A DNA stretch of 64,000 nucleotides from Ignavibacteriota bacterium (GTDB taxonomy: Bacteria > Bacteroidota > Ignavibacteria > Ignavibacteriales > Melioribacteraceae). The translations under genes were made by a program, and so were the position numbers. Each line of letters starts with the position of its first letter. Position 1 is the stretch's first letter. Of the stretch, positions 1-9,154 are shown one piece after another. The notes beneath the pieces were generated by a model, which did no database searches, had not been told where the DNA came from, and saw nothing but the letters and a program-made list of their open reading frames with translations. The stretch is taken from the NCBI GenBank assembly GCA_002746605.1, contig PDPT01000047.1, positions 19,573-83,572 on the forward strand, given 5' to 3'.

Positions 1-2839
1 GAGTATATCCGGTTTCTTCTTGCGAGAATGGTTCAAATATTTTTGTTAAAAATTCCTCACTCATTCCAACACCAGTATCAACTATTTTCACATAAACTTC
101 TCCATGTTCACTCTTATAAGCTGATAAAGTAATACCGCCTTTAAATGTGTATTTAATTGCATTATGAATTAAATTTACAAAAATTTGAGTCACTGTATAT
201 AAGTCCGCAATTACATTCAGTTCTTCAAGTTCGGTATCGAATGTTAAACTTAAATCTTTTTTGGCAGCTTCTTGTTCAAATTCCGGCATTAAATCTTCCA
301 ATATCTTAATAAGATTAATTGTATCTAAAGTTATTTTTAAGTTGCCTGCTTGTATTTGCGAAACATCTAAAATTAAGTCTATAGTTCTAATTAATCTTCT
401 TCCGCCATTTTCAATAATTTTGAAAGAATCTTTTAATTCGTCATCAACTCTATCTTGAATATTTTCTTTTAACAAAGAAGCAAAGCTAAGGATTGTATTT
501 ACAGGGGTTCTTATTTCGTGCGACATTTGTGCAAGAAAATCGGATTTAAGTTTATTAGACTTTTCAGCTTCTTCTTTGGCTATTATAACTTCCGATAAGT
601 AACGTTTTCTTTCTATCTCGGCAGCACTTCTAGATGCAAAAATTTCTAATACAGATCTTGTAAACTCAATATCTTCAAACTCATTTTTATTAAAAAGAGT
701 AATAAAACCAATAACTTTCCTATTAGAGTCAACTAAAGGCAATCCCAAATAATAATTTATTTTATGTGCAGTAAAAAATTTATTATCGGGATATTTTTTT
801 TGAATATTATCAAGTATTAAAAAATGCCCTTTGTTTAAAATTACGTTGCAAGGTGTCTTAGCTAATTCAAAAGAAAAGACATCTAATAATCCGCCTTTAC
901 CACATAAAGACAATATATCTGCTTTTTCATAATTTTTTCTTATTTCAGATATTACGGCATAATCTATTTTTAACTTCTTACATAAAAACTGAACAAGAGA
1001 TTTAAAGAAAGATCCACCTGTAAGTGAAGAAATACCTTCGGCAAGTTCTTTAATAACTTCTTGATTTCTTTTGATTTCAGTAATATCTTTTTCAATACCC
1101 CAAATATTATGGAGAAATCCGTATTTAATAATTCCAACTGCATTATTGGAAATAATAATTTTCTCACCCTTCTTATTTAATTGAACAGTTTCCAAGTCAG
1201 TCATTTGATAACTATTTTTCACAAAATTATAATATAAATCAAAGTTTTCTTCATACTGTTCGCTTCCAGAAAAATCTAAAATCTTCTTACCAACTAATTC
1301 TTCACTTGTATTAAATCCATACATCAAAGCAAAAGCATAATTGCATTCTCGGATACTGGCATGCTCAAGAATCAATTTTACTTGTTCGGTAATAGGTAAA
1401 GAAGTGTTAATAGGTTCCACAAAATCCATTCTATAAATAGCTTCAGAACTTCTTGAGATAAAATCACGATAACGTAATTGACTTTCAATGAGTTTATCTA
1501 TAATCTGTTTTCGCCAAATAGCCGTACTTACATTTTGAGCTATCAGTTTTAATAGTTCAAGATCATTATGATCATAAGTATTTTCATAATGATAATTTTG
1601 TAAAGCAATAACACCCACTACTTTATCCTCAACAAAGAGAGGGGCACCCATCCAAATTGGGGCATACACACCTGTTGCAGAGTCTTTAATTTCACCTTGG
1701 TTAGCTAAAATAAGTCTTACTTTATCATTCACCAATAATGCTTTATTTTTTCTTCTTATATAATCAGTTAATGAATACTTTAATTCACTAGATTCATAGT
1801 TCTCATCTGTTTCATCAACATAATAAGGGAAGTGATAAATCTTATTTTTATAGTTATATAGTGCAATATAAAAATTCTTGGTATCCATAACATTAGAGAG
1901 TTCTTTTCTTATTATTCCAAAAAACTCTGGCAAATTTTTTATTACGTTAACAGCTTGCAAAATATTCAATAAAACAAGTTGTAGTTGTTTTTTTCTTGCA
2001 TCTTCTGTTATGTCATCTATCTGAACAATAATTTTATCTTTTCTATTAAGCTTTAAGTTTGAAGTACTAATTTTTGCAATTATTTTTTTTCCATCTGCTA
2101 ACTTTAGCTTTAATTCATACTCTGAAAGAACTGTTTTATTTTGCACTATCTGTTCAAAAATTTCCTGAACTTTCGCTAACGAATCCTTATCAATAAAAAG
2201 AGTAAAGTCTTTCCCCAATAATTCGTCTTCATGTAGTGAATATAGTTTTAAGGTTTGTTTATTAACATATTCAATCCTTCTATTCTCGTTGATTATAATA
2301 ATACTGTTATGTGAACTTTCTACTATTGCACGAAATCTTTTTTCTGAAGCTATAACTTCTTTTTTTGAAAGTTTATATTCGGTAATGTCTTTAATTTGAA
2401 ATATTAGTTTTAATTTTTTATCCTTATCTCTAAAGTGAATGCACCGAACTCTTAATTCTTTTATCTTATTATTGCCAAGATCTAGAGTAAAATCTTTAAA
2501 GAAATCTAATTTTTTTACAATAGTTGCGTATTGATTTCTTTTAGAAAATTTGATAAAACTTTCGGGAAGTGTTAAATCTTCCAGGTTTGAATATTCAACT
2601 TCAAAAATTTGATAAAATCTATTATTAACAAAATCAATTTTATACTCATCATCTGTAACAGCAATACCATAGTGTGTACTTTGAAAAAGCAATTCATAAA
2701 ATTCTTCGGATTGATAGCTGTCTACTATTGGCAAATCACCAAAATTTAATTTACTCTCTCTAAGTTCTAAAACTTCTTGTATTAATTCTTCTTTAGTTTT
2801 AGCTTGCAGATTTTTAATATTTATAGGGTATGAGTCCAT
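1..2839 (-). CDS. Multi-PAS/GAF sensor histidine kinase (3' end outside window)
   Basis: The frame is open from ATG at 2839 to the window edge, so about 946 residues are visible and the C terminus is missing. Reading along the protein I see two PAS-like segments (about 45-150 and 165-275), a GAF-like segment (about 290-430), a further PAS-like segment (about 440-570), a second GAF-like segment (about 575-720) and a HisKA/HATPase core. The H-box reads SHEIRTP with His near residue 774. The N-box reads NLIHNAIKYTF near 893, the G1 box DTGVGMS near 921, and the F-box FEPFSQEETG at the window edge. No transmembrane segment is obvious, so it is probably a cytosolic sensor that phosphorylates a response regulator. 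The regulator is not in view. A C-terminal receiver domain, which would make it a hybrid kinase, cannot be excluded. Confidence 0.9.
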   Translation of the reverse strand, partial: MDSYPINIKNLQAKTKEELIQEVLELRESKLNFGDLPIVDSYQSEEFYELLFQSTHYGIAVTDDEYKIDFVNNRFYQIFEVEYSNLEDLTLPESFIKFSKRNQYATIVKKLDFFKDFTLDLGNNKIKELRVRCIHFRDKDKKLKLIFQIKDITEYKLSKKEVIASEKRFRAIVESSHNSIIIINENRRIEYVNKQTLKLYSLHEDELLGKDFTLFIDKDSLAKVQEIFEQIVQNKTVLSEYELKLKLADGKKIIAKISTSNLKLNRKDKIIVQIDDITEDARKKQLQLVLLNILQAVNVIKNLPEFFGIIRKELSNVMDTKNFYIALYNYKNKIYHFPYYVDETDENYESSELKYSLTDYIRRKNKALLVNDKVRLILANQGEIKDSATGVYAPIWMGAPLFVEDKVVGVIALQNYHYENTYDHNDLELLKLIAQNVSTAIWRKQIIDKLIESQLRYRDFISRSSEAIYRMDFVEPINTSLPITEQVKLILEHASIRECNYAFALMYGFNTSEELVGKKILDFSGSEQYEENFDLYYNFVKNSYQMTDLETVQLNKKGEKIIISNNAVGIIKYGFLHNIWGIEKDITEIKRNQEVIKELAEGISSLTGGSFFKSLVQFLCKKLKIDYAVISEIRKNYEKADILSLCGKGGLLDVFSFELAKTPCNVILNKGHFLILDNIQKKYPDNKFFTAHKINYYLGLPLVDSNRKVIGFITLFNKNEFEDIEFTRSVLEIFASRSAAEIERKRYLSEVIIAKEEAEKSNKLKSDFLAQMSHEIRTPVNTILSFASLLKENIQDRVDDELKDSFKIIENGGRRLIRTIDLILDVSQIQAGNLKITLDTINLIKILEDLMPEFEQEAAKKDLSLTFDTELEELNVIADLYTVTQIFVNLIHNAIKYTFKGGITLSAYKSEHGEVYVKIVDTGVGMSEEFLTKIFEPFSQEETGYT

Positions 2840-3102
2840 GAATAATTTGTTGGTTTAAAAAAATATAGTTTAAAAATACTTTTCAAATCACGCTTTTTAT
2901 TTCGTAAAAAAATAATTATATTATTGAGTTAACTTCTATTATATTACTAAATTATTATAATAATTAAACTTAATAAATAATATATTAAATAAATTATTAA
3001 AAATAAAACTTTAAGTTTATTTTTAATAATTGACATCATCTTTATCGTTTTGGACAAAGATGCATTATTAATATAGCTGTAATATAACGCTATAAATTAA
3101 AG

Positions 3103-3210
3103 GAAAAAAAGGTTCGTATAAAAGTTGATTTTAGAAAATTATCAAGTCAAGAAAGGTATTTCTTTCGAAAGCATGCTATTGCGTTGATTAAATCAAAAAA
3201 AAATATTTAG
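3103..3210 (+). pseudogene. IS630-like transposase N-terminal stub
   Basis: Read in the frame of cgt-ata-aaa from 3115, this gives RIKVDFRKLSSQERYFF, then RKHAIALIKSKKNI and a TAG at 3208-3210. The RIKVDFRKLSxQERYF(I/F)RKxA pattern is the N-terminal leader of IS630-type transposases, just before their helix-turn-helix. There is no ATG and the HTH and DDE catalytic parts are absent, so this is a dead remnant. No terminal inverted repeats were recognised. The assignment rests on motif memory alone. Confidence 0.45.
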
Positions 3211-3410
3211 TTTGAGATATGCTAATTCAGTATTATTGTTCTATTATCGCTCCTAATTTATTTCGGAATTTATTTTAATAATTTTAACAAACCCAAATAG
3301 GAGTTGTGTTGCTTGTAATAAAAAAATATTGCTCCATTTTACCTTTTCTTTTTTGCCTTGCCAAAAGCTACCAGCCTTTCTGTACTTTCTAAAATATTTT
3401 CTATAGTTAA

Positions 3411-3530
3411 AATAAATCAGCATATACTAATCCTTTTAACTCTCAAGTTAATATAGTTTTAGACAATATATACAAACAAGAAATGAAAGTAAAAATTTAT
3501 GATGTATTAGGAAGAGAAGTTAAAACTTAG
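3411..3530 (+). pseudogene. T9SS C-terminal sorting-domain stub
   Basis: In frame with tat at 3423 the translation reads SAYTNPFNSQVNIVLDN followed by KVKIYDVLGREVKT and a TAG at 3528-3530. YxNPFN and the KIYDxLGREV strand are the hallmarks of the type A sorting domain that sends proteins through the type IX secretion system in Bacteroidota. Only this tail survives. A stop lies just upstream in frame, and the last strands of the domain (the part after REVKT) are cut by the TAG. It is the tail of a lost secreted protein. Confidence 0.6.
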
Positions 3531-3808
3531 GGAGCTTTGTATAAATTTTCATAATTTTACATTTTAAGTTAATTACAAGTTGTTTTTCTGAATTTTTATT
3601 CATTTATTTGTTGACAACTTCTTTTATTATAATTTATATTTACTCCATGAATTTTCCAAAAGTAAATACTACGAATAATCAACAAAATAATTCTGTAAAT
3701 ACGGAATTACGCTTCGTACGTCCTCGCCCCGTTTAGGGGAATACTACATCCATATCGTAAAAACTTTAAATCCAAATTTTTATAATTAAAATAAATACGA
3801 AAATTAAA

Positions 3809-4297
3809 ATGATTTCAATAGCAATTATTGGTGGAACCAGTTACACAAAAAAATATCTGATAAACTTTTTAAGCAATCATTCTTTCATTGATGAAATAAT
3901 CATACATGGAAATATAATTTTTGGTGAAATGCTTCATAATATTTTGTCTGATATTGTTACAATTGCTAAAGAAATCTTAATAAAAATAAATAGACTTAAT
4001 AAATACTTTATCAATCAAATAAAAGCAAAAAACTTTGCCGTAATAGTTGAAGTTGGAAGTAAAGGTTTAATATTTGGTATAGAGATAAGTTCTGATTTTA
4101 GTATTAATAAAAGTTCTCAATTATTTATGGAAAATAAAATAATTGTAGATACTACAAACTATAATATTTTAAAATCACTTTTTCTTTACAATATTGATAA
4201 AAATAATATCAATCATTTTCTTTATATTTTGAAAGTTTTATTAAAAAAAATGGATATTCAAACAAAAACGGATAAAAAAAAATGTCATCAAAATTAG
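3809..4297 (+). pseudogene. argC-argD fusion remnant
   Basis: The 162-codon frame starts like N-acetyl-glutamyl-phosphate reductase (ArgC: SIAIIGGTSYTKKYLINFL, residues 2-20). From about residue 38 it continues like the C-terminal part of acetylornithine aminotransferase (ArgD), with a degenerate FG segment, YFINQIKAKNFAVIVEV, then GSKGLIFGIEI and a C-terminal helix. The join leaves out the ArgC catalytic domain and the ArgD PLP-lysine domain, so neither activity can remain. The ArgC dinucleotide loop has also lost its last glycine (TSYTKK where TSYTGK is expected). It lies directly ahead of argR, whose ATG overlaps its last codons. An in-frame deletion removing the genes between argC and argD explains it best. 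Confidence 0.75.
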
Positions 4298-4740
4298 TAA
4301 GACAAAACAAAATTAAACGAATTCTAACCGAAAGAATTATTTCTAATCAAGAACAAATTTTGAAAATGCTTCATAACGAAGGTGTTACAATTACGCAAGC
4401 TACATTAAGCAGAGACTTTGCAGACCTTGGTGTAATAAGAACATTTACTAATCTTGGGGTTCAATATGTTCTTAGCAGCACGGATTACGGAAAAGAAATA
4501 GCAAAACTTGTGGGACTCGAAATTTTAAACATCGCTCAAAACGAAAATATGATTGTATTAAGAACTCTTGCCGGAAGAGCACAAGGTGTGGCACATTACA
4601 TTGATAGATTAAACAGAGAAGAAATTCTTGGTACAATCGGCGGTGATGATACAGTTTTAGTTATTCCCAATAAAATCAGCAACATTGATAAAGTTATCGA
4701 GATTTTGAAAAACCTAATCACAGATAACTATCACAAATGA
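4282..4740 (+). CDS. argR: Arginine repressor ArgR
   Basis: 152 residues, the usual ArgR length. The N-terminal winged helix-turn-helix includes ITQATLSRDFADLGV (about residues 35-49), matching the TQAT-SRD recognition helix of the family. The C-terminal oligomerisation and arginine-binding domain carries GTIGGDDTVLVI (about 127-138), close to the family GTIAGDDT motif. It would bind operator DNA as a hexamer when arginine is present and control the arg genes. The ATG at 4282 overlaps the 3' end of the argC-argD remnant, and argG follows 7 bases after its stop, so the three form one transcription unit. Confidence 0.95.
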   Translation: MSSKLVRQNKIKRILTERIISNQEQILKMLHNEGVTITQATLSRDFADLGVIRTFTNLGVQYVLSSTDYGKEIAKLVGLEILNIAQNENMIVLRTLAGRAQGVAHYIDRLNREEILGTIGGDDTVLVIPNKISNIDKVIEILKNLITDNYHK

Positions 4741-4747
4741 GGTAACA

Positions 4748-5965
4748 ATGAAAAAGAACAAGATTGTAGTTGCTTATTCAGGCGGTTTAGATACCAGCGT
4801 TATGGTTAAATGGCTTAGTAATAAATACGATGCCGAAATAATAACCGTAACAGGTAATTTAGGTCAAAAGTCTGAATTAATTAATATCGAAGAAAAAGCT
4901 AAAAATACTGGGGCTTCTAAGGCTTATGTAATTGATCTTCAAAAAGAGTTTATTGAGGATTATGCTTGGGCTGCTCTTAAAGGAGGAGCACTTTATGAAA
5001 ATGAATATCCACTTGCAACTGCAATTGGTCGCCCGCTTCTTGCAAAAACAATGGTGGAAATTGCTGAAAAAGAAGGAACAAATATTGTAGCTCACGGTTG
5101 CACCGGAAAAGGAAATGACCAAGTTAGATTTGAAGTTGGAATGAAAACTTTAAATCCCGATATAGAAATAATTGCTCCTTTAAGAACTTGGGAGTTTAAA
5201 AGCAGAGAAGAAGAAATAGCTTATGCTAAAGAAAATAACGTCCCTATCTCTGTCAATATAGAAAAACCTTATTCAATTGATGAAAATATTTGGGGTGTTG
5301 CAACAGAATGCGGAATCTTAGAAGATACGGAAGAAGCACCACCGGAAGATGCATTTCAAATGACGGAAAATCCTATTACTGCACCAAACGAACCTGAAAA
5401 GATAAAAATAACTTTTAATGAAGGAATACCTGTTGCAATTGATGATATTTCAATGCCCGGTTATCAACTTGTGGAAAAACTAAATAATATTGGCGGAAAA
5501 CATGGAATCGGAAGATTAGATATGATTGAAAATAGAGTTGTAGGCATTAAATCAAGAGAAGTTTACGAAGCTCCCGGGGCAACAATTCTACATACAGCAC
5601 ATTTTCAATTGGAAAAATTAACATTAGATAAAGATACATTCAGGTATAAACAAAATGCTTCTAATACTTATTCAAACTTAATTTATGACGGCTTATGGTT
5701 TTCACCACTCTTTAAATCATTAACGGACTTTTTTGATTCTGTTCAAAAAAGAGTAAATGGAAATATAACATTAGAACTTTACAAAGGAAACATCAAAATT
5801 CTTTCTAGAGTTTCTAAAGATAGTTTATACAATAAGGAACTGGCAACATACACAGAAGAAGATGCTTTTAACCATAAAGACGCTGAAGGTTTTATAAATA
5901 TAAAAAGTCTTCCTTATCAAGTCCTTACAAAAAATCTTAATAAAAACTCAGAAGTAATAGGATAA
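4748..5965 (+). CDS. argG: Argininosuccinate synthase
   Basis: 405 residues, normal for ArgG. It joins citrulline and aspartate with ATP to make argininosuccinate in the cytosol. The PP-loop AYSGGLDTSV sits at residues 9-18. Further family segments are AHGCTGKGNDQVRFE (about 115-129) and SIDENIWGVATECGIL (about 176-191). A GAGGTAAC sequence lies just ahead of the ATG. It is followed by argH after 2 bases. With argH it can still make arginine from citrulline even though the upstream genes here are broken. Confidence 0.97.
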   Translation: MKKNKIVVAYSGGLDTSVMVKWLSNKYDAEIITVTGNLGQKSELINIEEKAKNTGASKAYVIDLQKEFIEDYAWAALKGGALYENEYPLATAIGRPLLAKTMVEIAEKEGTNIVAHGCTGKGNDQVRFEVGMKTLNPDIEIIAPLRTWEFKSREEEIAYAKENNVPISVNIEKPYSIDENIWGVATECGILEDTEEAPPEDAFQMTENPITAPNEPEKIKITFNEGIPVAIDDISMPGYQLVEKLNNIGGKHGIGRLDMIENRVVGIKSREVYEAPGATILHTAHFQLEKLTLDKDTFRYKQNASNTYSNLIYDGLWFSPLFKSLTDFFDSVQKRVNGNITLELYKGNIKILSRVSKDSLYNKELATYTEEDAFNHKDAEGFINIKSLPYQVLTKNLNKNSEVIG

Positions 5966-5967
5966 CT

Positions 5968-7341
5968 ATGTTGTGGGGTTCCCGATTTGAAGAAAATTTT
6001 GATAAAGAAGCATTAAAATTTTCTTCCTCCCTTTCGTTCGATATTAATCTGATTGAATGGGATATAAAAGTAAACAAAGCTCATGCAAATATGCTAACTA
6101 AAATTAATATATTAAGCAATGAGGAAAATCAGAAAATTCAAAACGGTTTAGATAATCTTTTAATTGATTACAAAAACAAAAATTGGGAACCCGATTCAGA
6201 TATTTTTGAAGATATTCATTCTGCCATAGAAAATGAATTGACCAACAAAATTGGTGATATTGGCAAGAAACTTCACACAGGCAAAAGCAGAAATGATCAA
6301 GTAATTACAGATGTAAGATTATGGACAAAAAGTTCAATTCAATTAATTTCTTTAAACTTAATTGAACTTCAAAAATCTTTACTAAAACTTGCAGAAGACA
6401 ACATTGAAACCATAATGCCTGGTTACACACATCTGCAAAGGGCTCAACCAATTTCCCTTGCGTTTCATTTGCTGGCTTATGTAGAAATGTTTGAGAGAGA
6501 TAAAAAAAGATTTAATTTTACTTTTACAGAAAGTGATGAATCAATACTGGGTTGCGGTGCTCTTGCAGGTTCAACAATAAATCTGGATAGAGAATTTACT
6601 GCAAAAGAATTGGGTTTTTCAAAAATTTCCGGTAATGCCCTGGATGGAGTTGCCAACAGAGATTTTATTTTAGACTTTTTGCATAGTTGTAATTTAGCTT
6701 TTTTACACTTGAGCAGATTTTGTGAAGAGTTAATTTTATGGATTTCTTACGAATGGCAGTTTGTAAAATTAAACGATAAATTTACAACCGGTTCCTCTCT
6801 CATGCCACAAAAACAAAACCCGGATATTGCTGAACTAATCAGAGGAAAAACTGGAAAAGTTTACGGGAATTATTTCAGTTTACTAACAATCTTGAAATCG
6901 TTACCTTTAAGTTATAACCGAGATCTGCAAGAAGATAAAGAAGGATTGTTTGATTCTTTTTTATCTCTAAACAGTTCTTTACAAATGATAAAATTGTTAA
7001 TTGATACAATCATTATCAATAAAAAAAGATTTAAAGAAGAAATTAACGGAAGTTTTATGCTTGCTACCGACTTAGCAGATTATCTTGTATTAAAACAAAT
7101 CCCATTTAGGGAAGCATATAATATCATCGGTAAAATAGTAAAATATGCAACAGAAAAAAATAAAAAATTAAATGAATTAAGTATTAAGGAATATCAAAAC
7201 TTTTCAAACAAATTTGAAGAAGATGTCTTTAATTTTCTTTCAGTAGAGAAATGTTTACAAAACAAAAAAACAACAGGCTCACCAAATCCTGAATTAGTAA
7301 AAGCAAGAATACTTGAGTTAAAAAATATTCTTTCTAATTAA
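5968..7341 (+). CDS. argH: Argininosuccinate lyase
   Basis: 457 residues. It splits argininosuccinate into arginine and fumarate as a homotetramer of the aspartase/fumarase superfamily. The signature GSSLMPQKQNPDIAELIRG (about residues 275-293) contains the catalytic serine loop. HTGKSRNDQV and GYTHLQRAQP are the other conserved regions. It is translated 2 bases after argG and ends the arginine cluster. The next gene faces it on the opposite strand with only 30 bases between, and I see no clear terminator there. Confidence 0.97.
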   Translation: MLWGSRFEENFDKEALKFSSSLSFDINLIEWDIKVNKAHANMLTKINILSNEENQKIQNGLDNLLIDYKNKNWEPDSDIFEDIHSAIENELTNKIGDIGKKLHTGKSRNDQVITDVRLWTKSSIQLISLNLIELQKSLLKLAEDNIETIMPGYTHLQRAQPISLAFHLLAYVEMFERDKKRFNFTFTESDESILGCGALAGSTINLDREFTAKELGFSKISGNALDGVANRDFILDFLHSCNLAFLHLSRFCEELILWISYEWQFVKLNDKFTTGSSLMPQKQNPDIAELIRGKTGKVYGNYFSLLTILKSLPLSYNRDLQEDKEGLFDSFLSLNSSLQMIKLLIDTIIINKKRFKEEINGSFMLATDLADYLVLKQIPFREAYNIIGKIVKYATEKNKKLNELSIKEYQNFSNKFEEDVFNFLSVEKCLQNKKTTGSPNPELVKARILELKNILSN

Positions 7342-7371
7342 TTTACTTTACATCTTTATTTCTAATAGTCT

Positions 7372-9063
7372 TTAAGTATATAAATATCTTTTAATTTTTT
7401 TTGTAGGTGTTTTTACAAAAGGCTCCGGTTGTTCAATTATTTTATTGATTTTAGAAAATGTAGCAACTCTTTTATTAACATCACTTAAAATAGTATTTAA
7501 TAAATTATCAATTTTTTTTCTTGCTTCTGTATTATTCATATCTTTCAAGCCAAATTCTTTATCAATGGTTTCATAATTTAAATGAACTCTGGCAGCTATT
7601 TTCTGTTCTGTTTCATAAACTAATGATTCCAGAATAAAAGGATTTTCATTAATAACAGATTCAATTTCTTCGGGATAAATGTTTTTTCCATTTGTTCCTA
7701 TTATTACATTCTTCGATCTTCCTTTGATAAATAAATATCCATCTTTATCCATTAGCCCTAAATCCCCAGATTTAAACCATCCTTTTTTATCAAAAACATC
7801 CTTGGTTTTTTCGGGATCTTTATAATAGCCTTTCATTACATTAGGACCTTTAATTAAAATTTCCCCCACTCCCGTAGCAGGGTCAGGTTCATCTATCTTT
7901 ACCTCCATTCCTACCAAAACGGTTCCGGAAGCACCAAATCTGACCTTAGTATTATCAGTACCCGTAACTAAAGGCGATGTCTCTGTTAAACCGTATCCAA
8001 GTGCATAAGGAAATCTAGATTCTTGCAAGAACTTTTCAACATCGGATGGCAAGGTAGCTCCGCCTATACAGAACATTCTTAAACTACCTCCAAATATTTT
8101 TAATAATTTTTTCCCTACAATTTTATTTAGTCTTTTTCTAACCAATCCCACTTTGTATAGGTTTCTTGTTACAGATTTTTTATTTATTTCAGGAAGAATT
8201 TTCATCTTGTAAATTTTTTCTATTATAAGCGGAACACTTACCATAATTGTAGGTTTTACTTTTAGAAGTGCAGGCAACAAATGAGAAGCTGTGGGAGGTT
8301 TTTCCAAATAATAAACAGATGCTCCAACCATTAAAGGTAAAACTAAACCTAATGTACATTCCATAGTATGTGCAAGTGGAAGCATCGAAAGCATTCTATC
8401 GGAAGAACATATATCTACAAAGCTGGAAGTTGCAACTGCATCATAAACAATATTTTTGTGTGTGAGCATTACTCCCTTGGAGTGTCCTGTTGTTCCTGAT
8501 GTGTATAAAATAGCGGCCAAATCATCTTCTTTAATTTCATCGTTTTTTGCTCCAACAAATTTTAAAGCAGCATCTAAAATTTTGCCAAATTCTTTTTTGC
8601 CGTCCTTTATTTTTCTGCTTATTATGTCATCAGTTTGCTTTGCAGCTATTATACTAAAGTCATCAATCAATACCTTAGTAGTTAATGTTTCGGAATTAAA
8701 TTCTCCAATTTTTTCATAAAGTTTTTTGGAAACAAAAATAACTTTTGCAGCCGAATGTCTTAATACATGGTGCACATCTGCCGATTGAAATTCAGTCATT
8801 ATAGGAACTGCAACAGCACCTATAGTAGTTATCGAAAAATAGGCTATTGCCCAATTAGGTGAATTATCACTTAAAATAGCAACTTTATCACCATTTGTTA
8901 TTCCTTCTTCTTTCAAGAATTCAGAAATTTTTTTCACATTTTCGGCTAACTCTTTGAATGTTAAAGAATTTTTTCCTATTCCCGATATTGCTAAATTATC
9001 AGGAAAAAGTTCTACTCCTCTTTTGAATGATTCTTCTAATGTAAGTTTTTTAAGTTCAACCAT
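7372..9063 (-). CDS. AMP-dependent acyl-CoA synthetase (long-chain fatty acid-CoA ligase type)
   Basis: 563 residues of the ANL adenylating family. The phosphate-binding motif ILYTSGTTGHSKGVMLTHK is near residues 186-204. The YGLTETSP motif is near 360. The hinge region reads KSGDLGLMDKDGYLFIKGRSK, split here as KSGDLG and DGYLFIKGRSK. The C-terminal domain has KNVIIGTNGKNIYPEEIE. It activates a carboxylic acid, most likely a fatty acid, to its CoA thioester. The exact substrate cannot be read from sequence. The gene stands alone, between argH (convergent) and the pepT terminator. Confidence 0.85.
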   Translation of the reverse strand: MVELKKLTLEESFKRGVELFPDNLAISGIGKNSLTFKELAENVKKISEFLKEEGITNGDKVAILSDNSPNWAIAYFSITTIGAVAVPIMTEFQSADVHHVLRHSAAKVIFVSKKLYEKIGEFNSETLTTKVLIDDFSIIAAKQTDDIISRKIKDGKKEFGKILDAALKFVGAKNDEIKEDDLAAILYTSGTTGHSKGVMLTHKNIVYDAVATSSFVDICSSDRMLSMLPLAHTMECTLGLVLPLMVGASVYYLEKPPTASHLLPALLKVKPTIMVSVPLIIEKIYKMKILPEINKKSVTRNLYKVGLVRKRLNKIVGKKLLKIFGGSLRMFCIGGATLPSDVEKFLQESRFPYALGYGLTETSPLVTGTDNTKVRFGASGTVLVGMEVKIDEPDPATGVGEILIKGPNVMKGYYKDPEKTKDVFDKKGWFKSGDLGLMDKDGYLFIKGRSKNVIIGTNGKNIYPEEIESVINENPFILESLVYETEQKIAARVHLNYETIDKEFGLKDMNNTEARKKIDNLLNTILSDVNKRVATFSKINKIIEQPEPFVKTPTKKIKRYLYT

Positions 9064-9093
9064 ATTTAAATTAAGTTTAAGGAAAATTTAAAT

Positions 9094-9121
9094 AAACCCG
9101 CCTATAAGTTACAGACGGGTA
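9094..9121 (-). terminator. Terminator after pepT
   Basis: On the minus strand ACCCGTCT and AGGCGGGT flank a short loop and are followed by TTTATTTAAA. It sits about 35 bases after the pepT stop and before the start of the acyl-CoA ligase. The stem has one mismatch and the T-run is broken, so its strength is uncertain. Confidence 0.55.
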
Positions 9122-9154
9122 AAATTATTTTGATTAATAAATTTAACTATTTTT

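Larger units (their letters stand above)
2840..3808. other. Decayed intergenic region with two gene stubs
   Basis: About 970 bases without an intact gene. It is extremely AT-rich at 2840-3050, then holds an IS630-like transposase stub (3103-3210) and a T9SS sorting-domain stub (3411-3530), both listed separately. A short GC-rich patch with CCCC-GTTTA-GGGG at about 3727-3740 could form a small hairpin. I see no RNA gene here. The stretch before 3809 must contain the promoter for the arg genes. A TTG at about 3608 followed by TATATTTA near 3631 is a possible but imperfect Bacteroidota-type promoter. Confidence 0.5.

Noticed and set aside
3727..3740. CCCC-GTTTA-GGGG as a terminator before the arg genes
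   Set aside because: Stem of only 4 bp with no T-run, and no gene directly upstream needs it.
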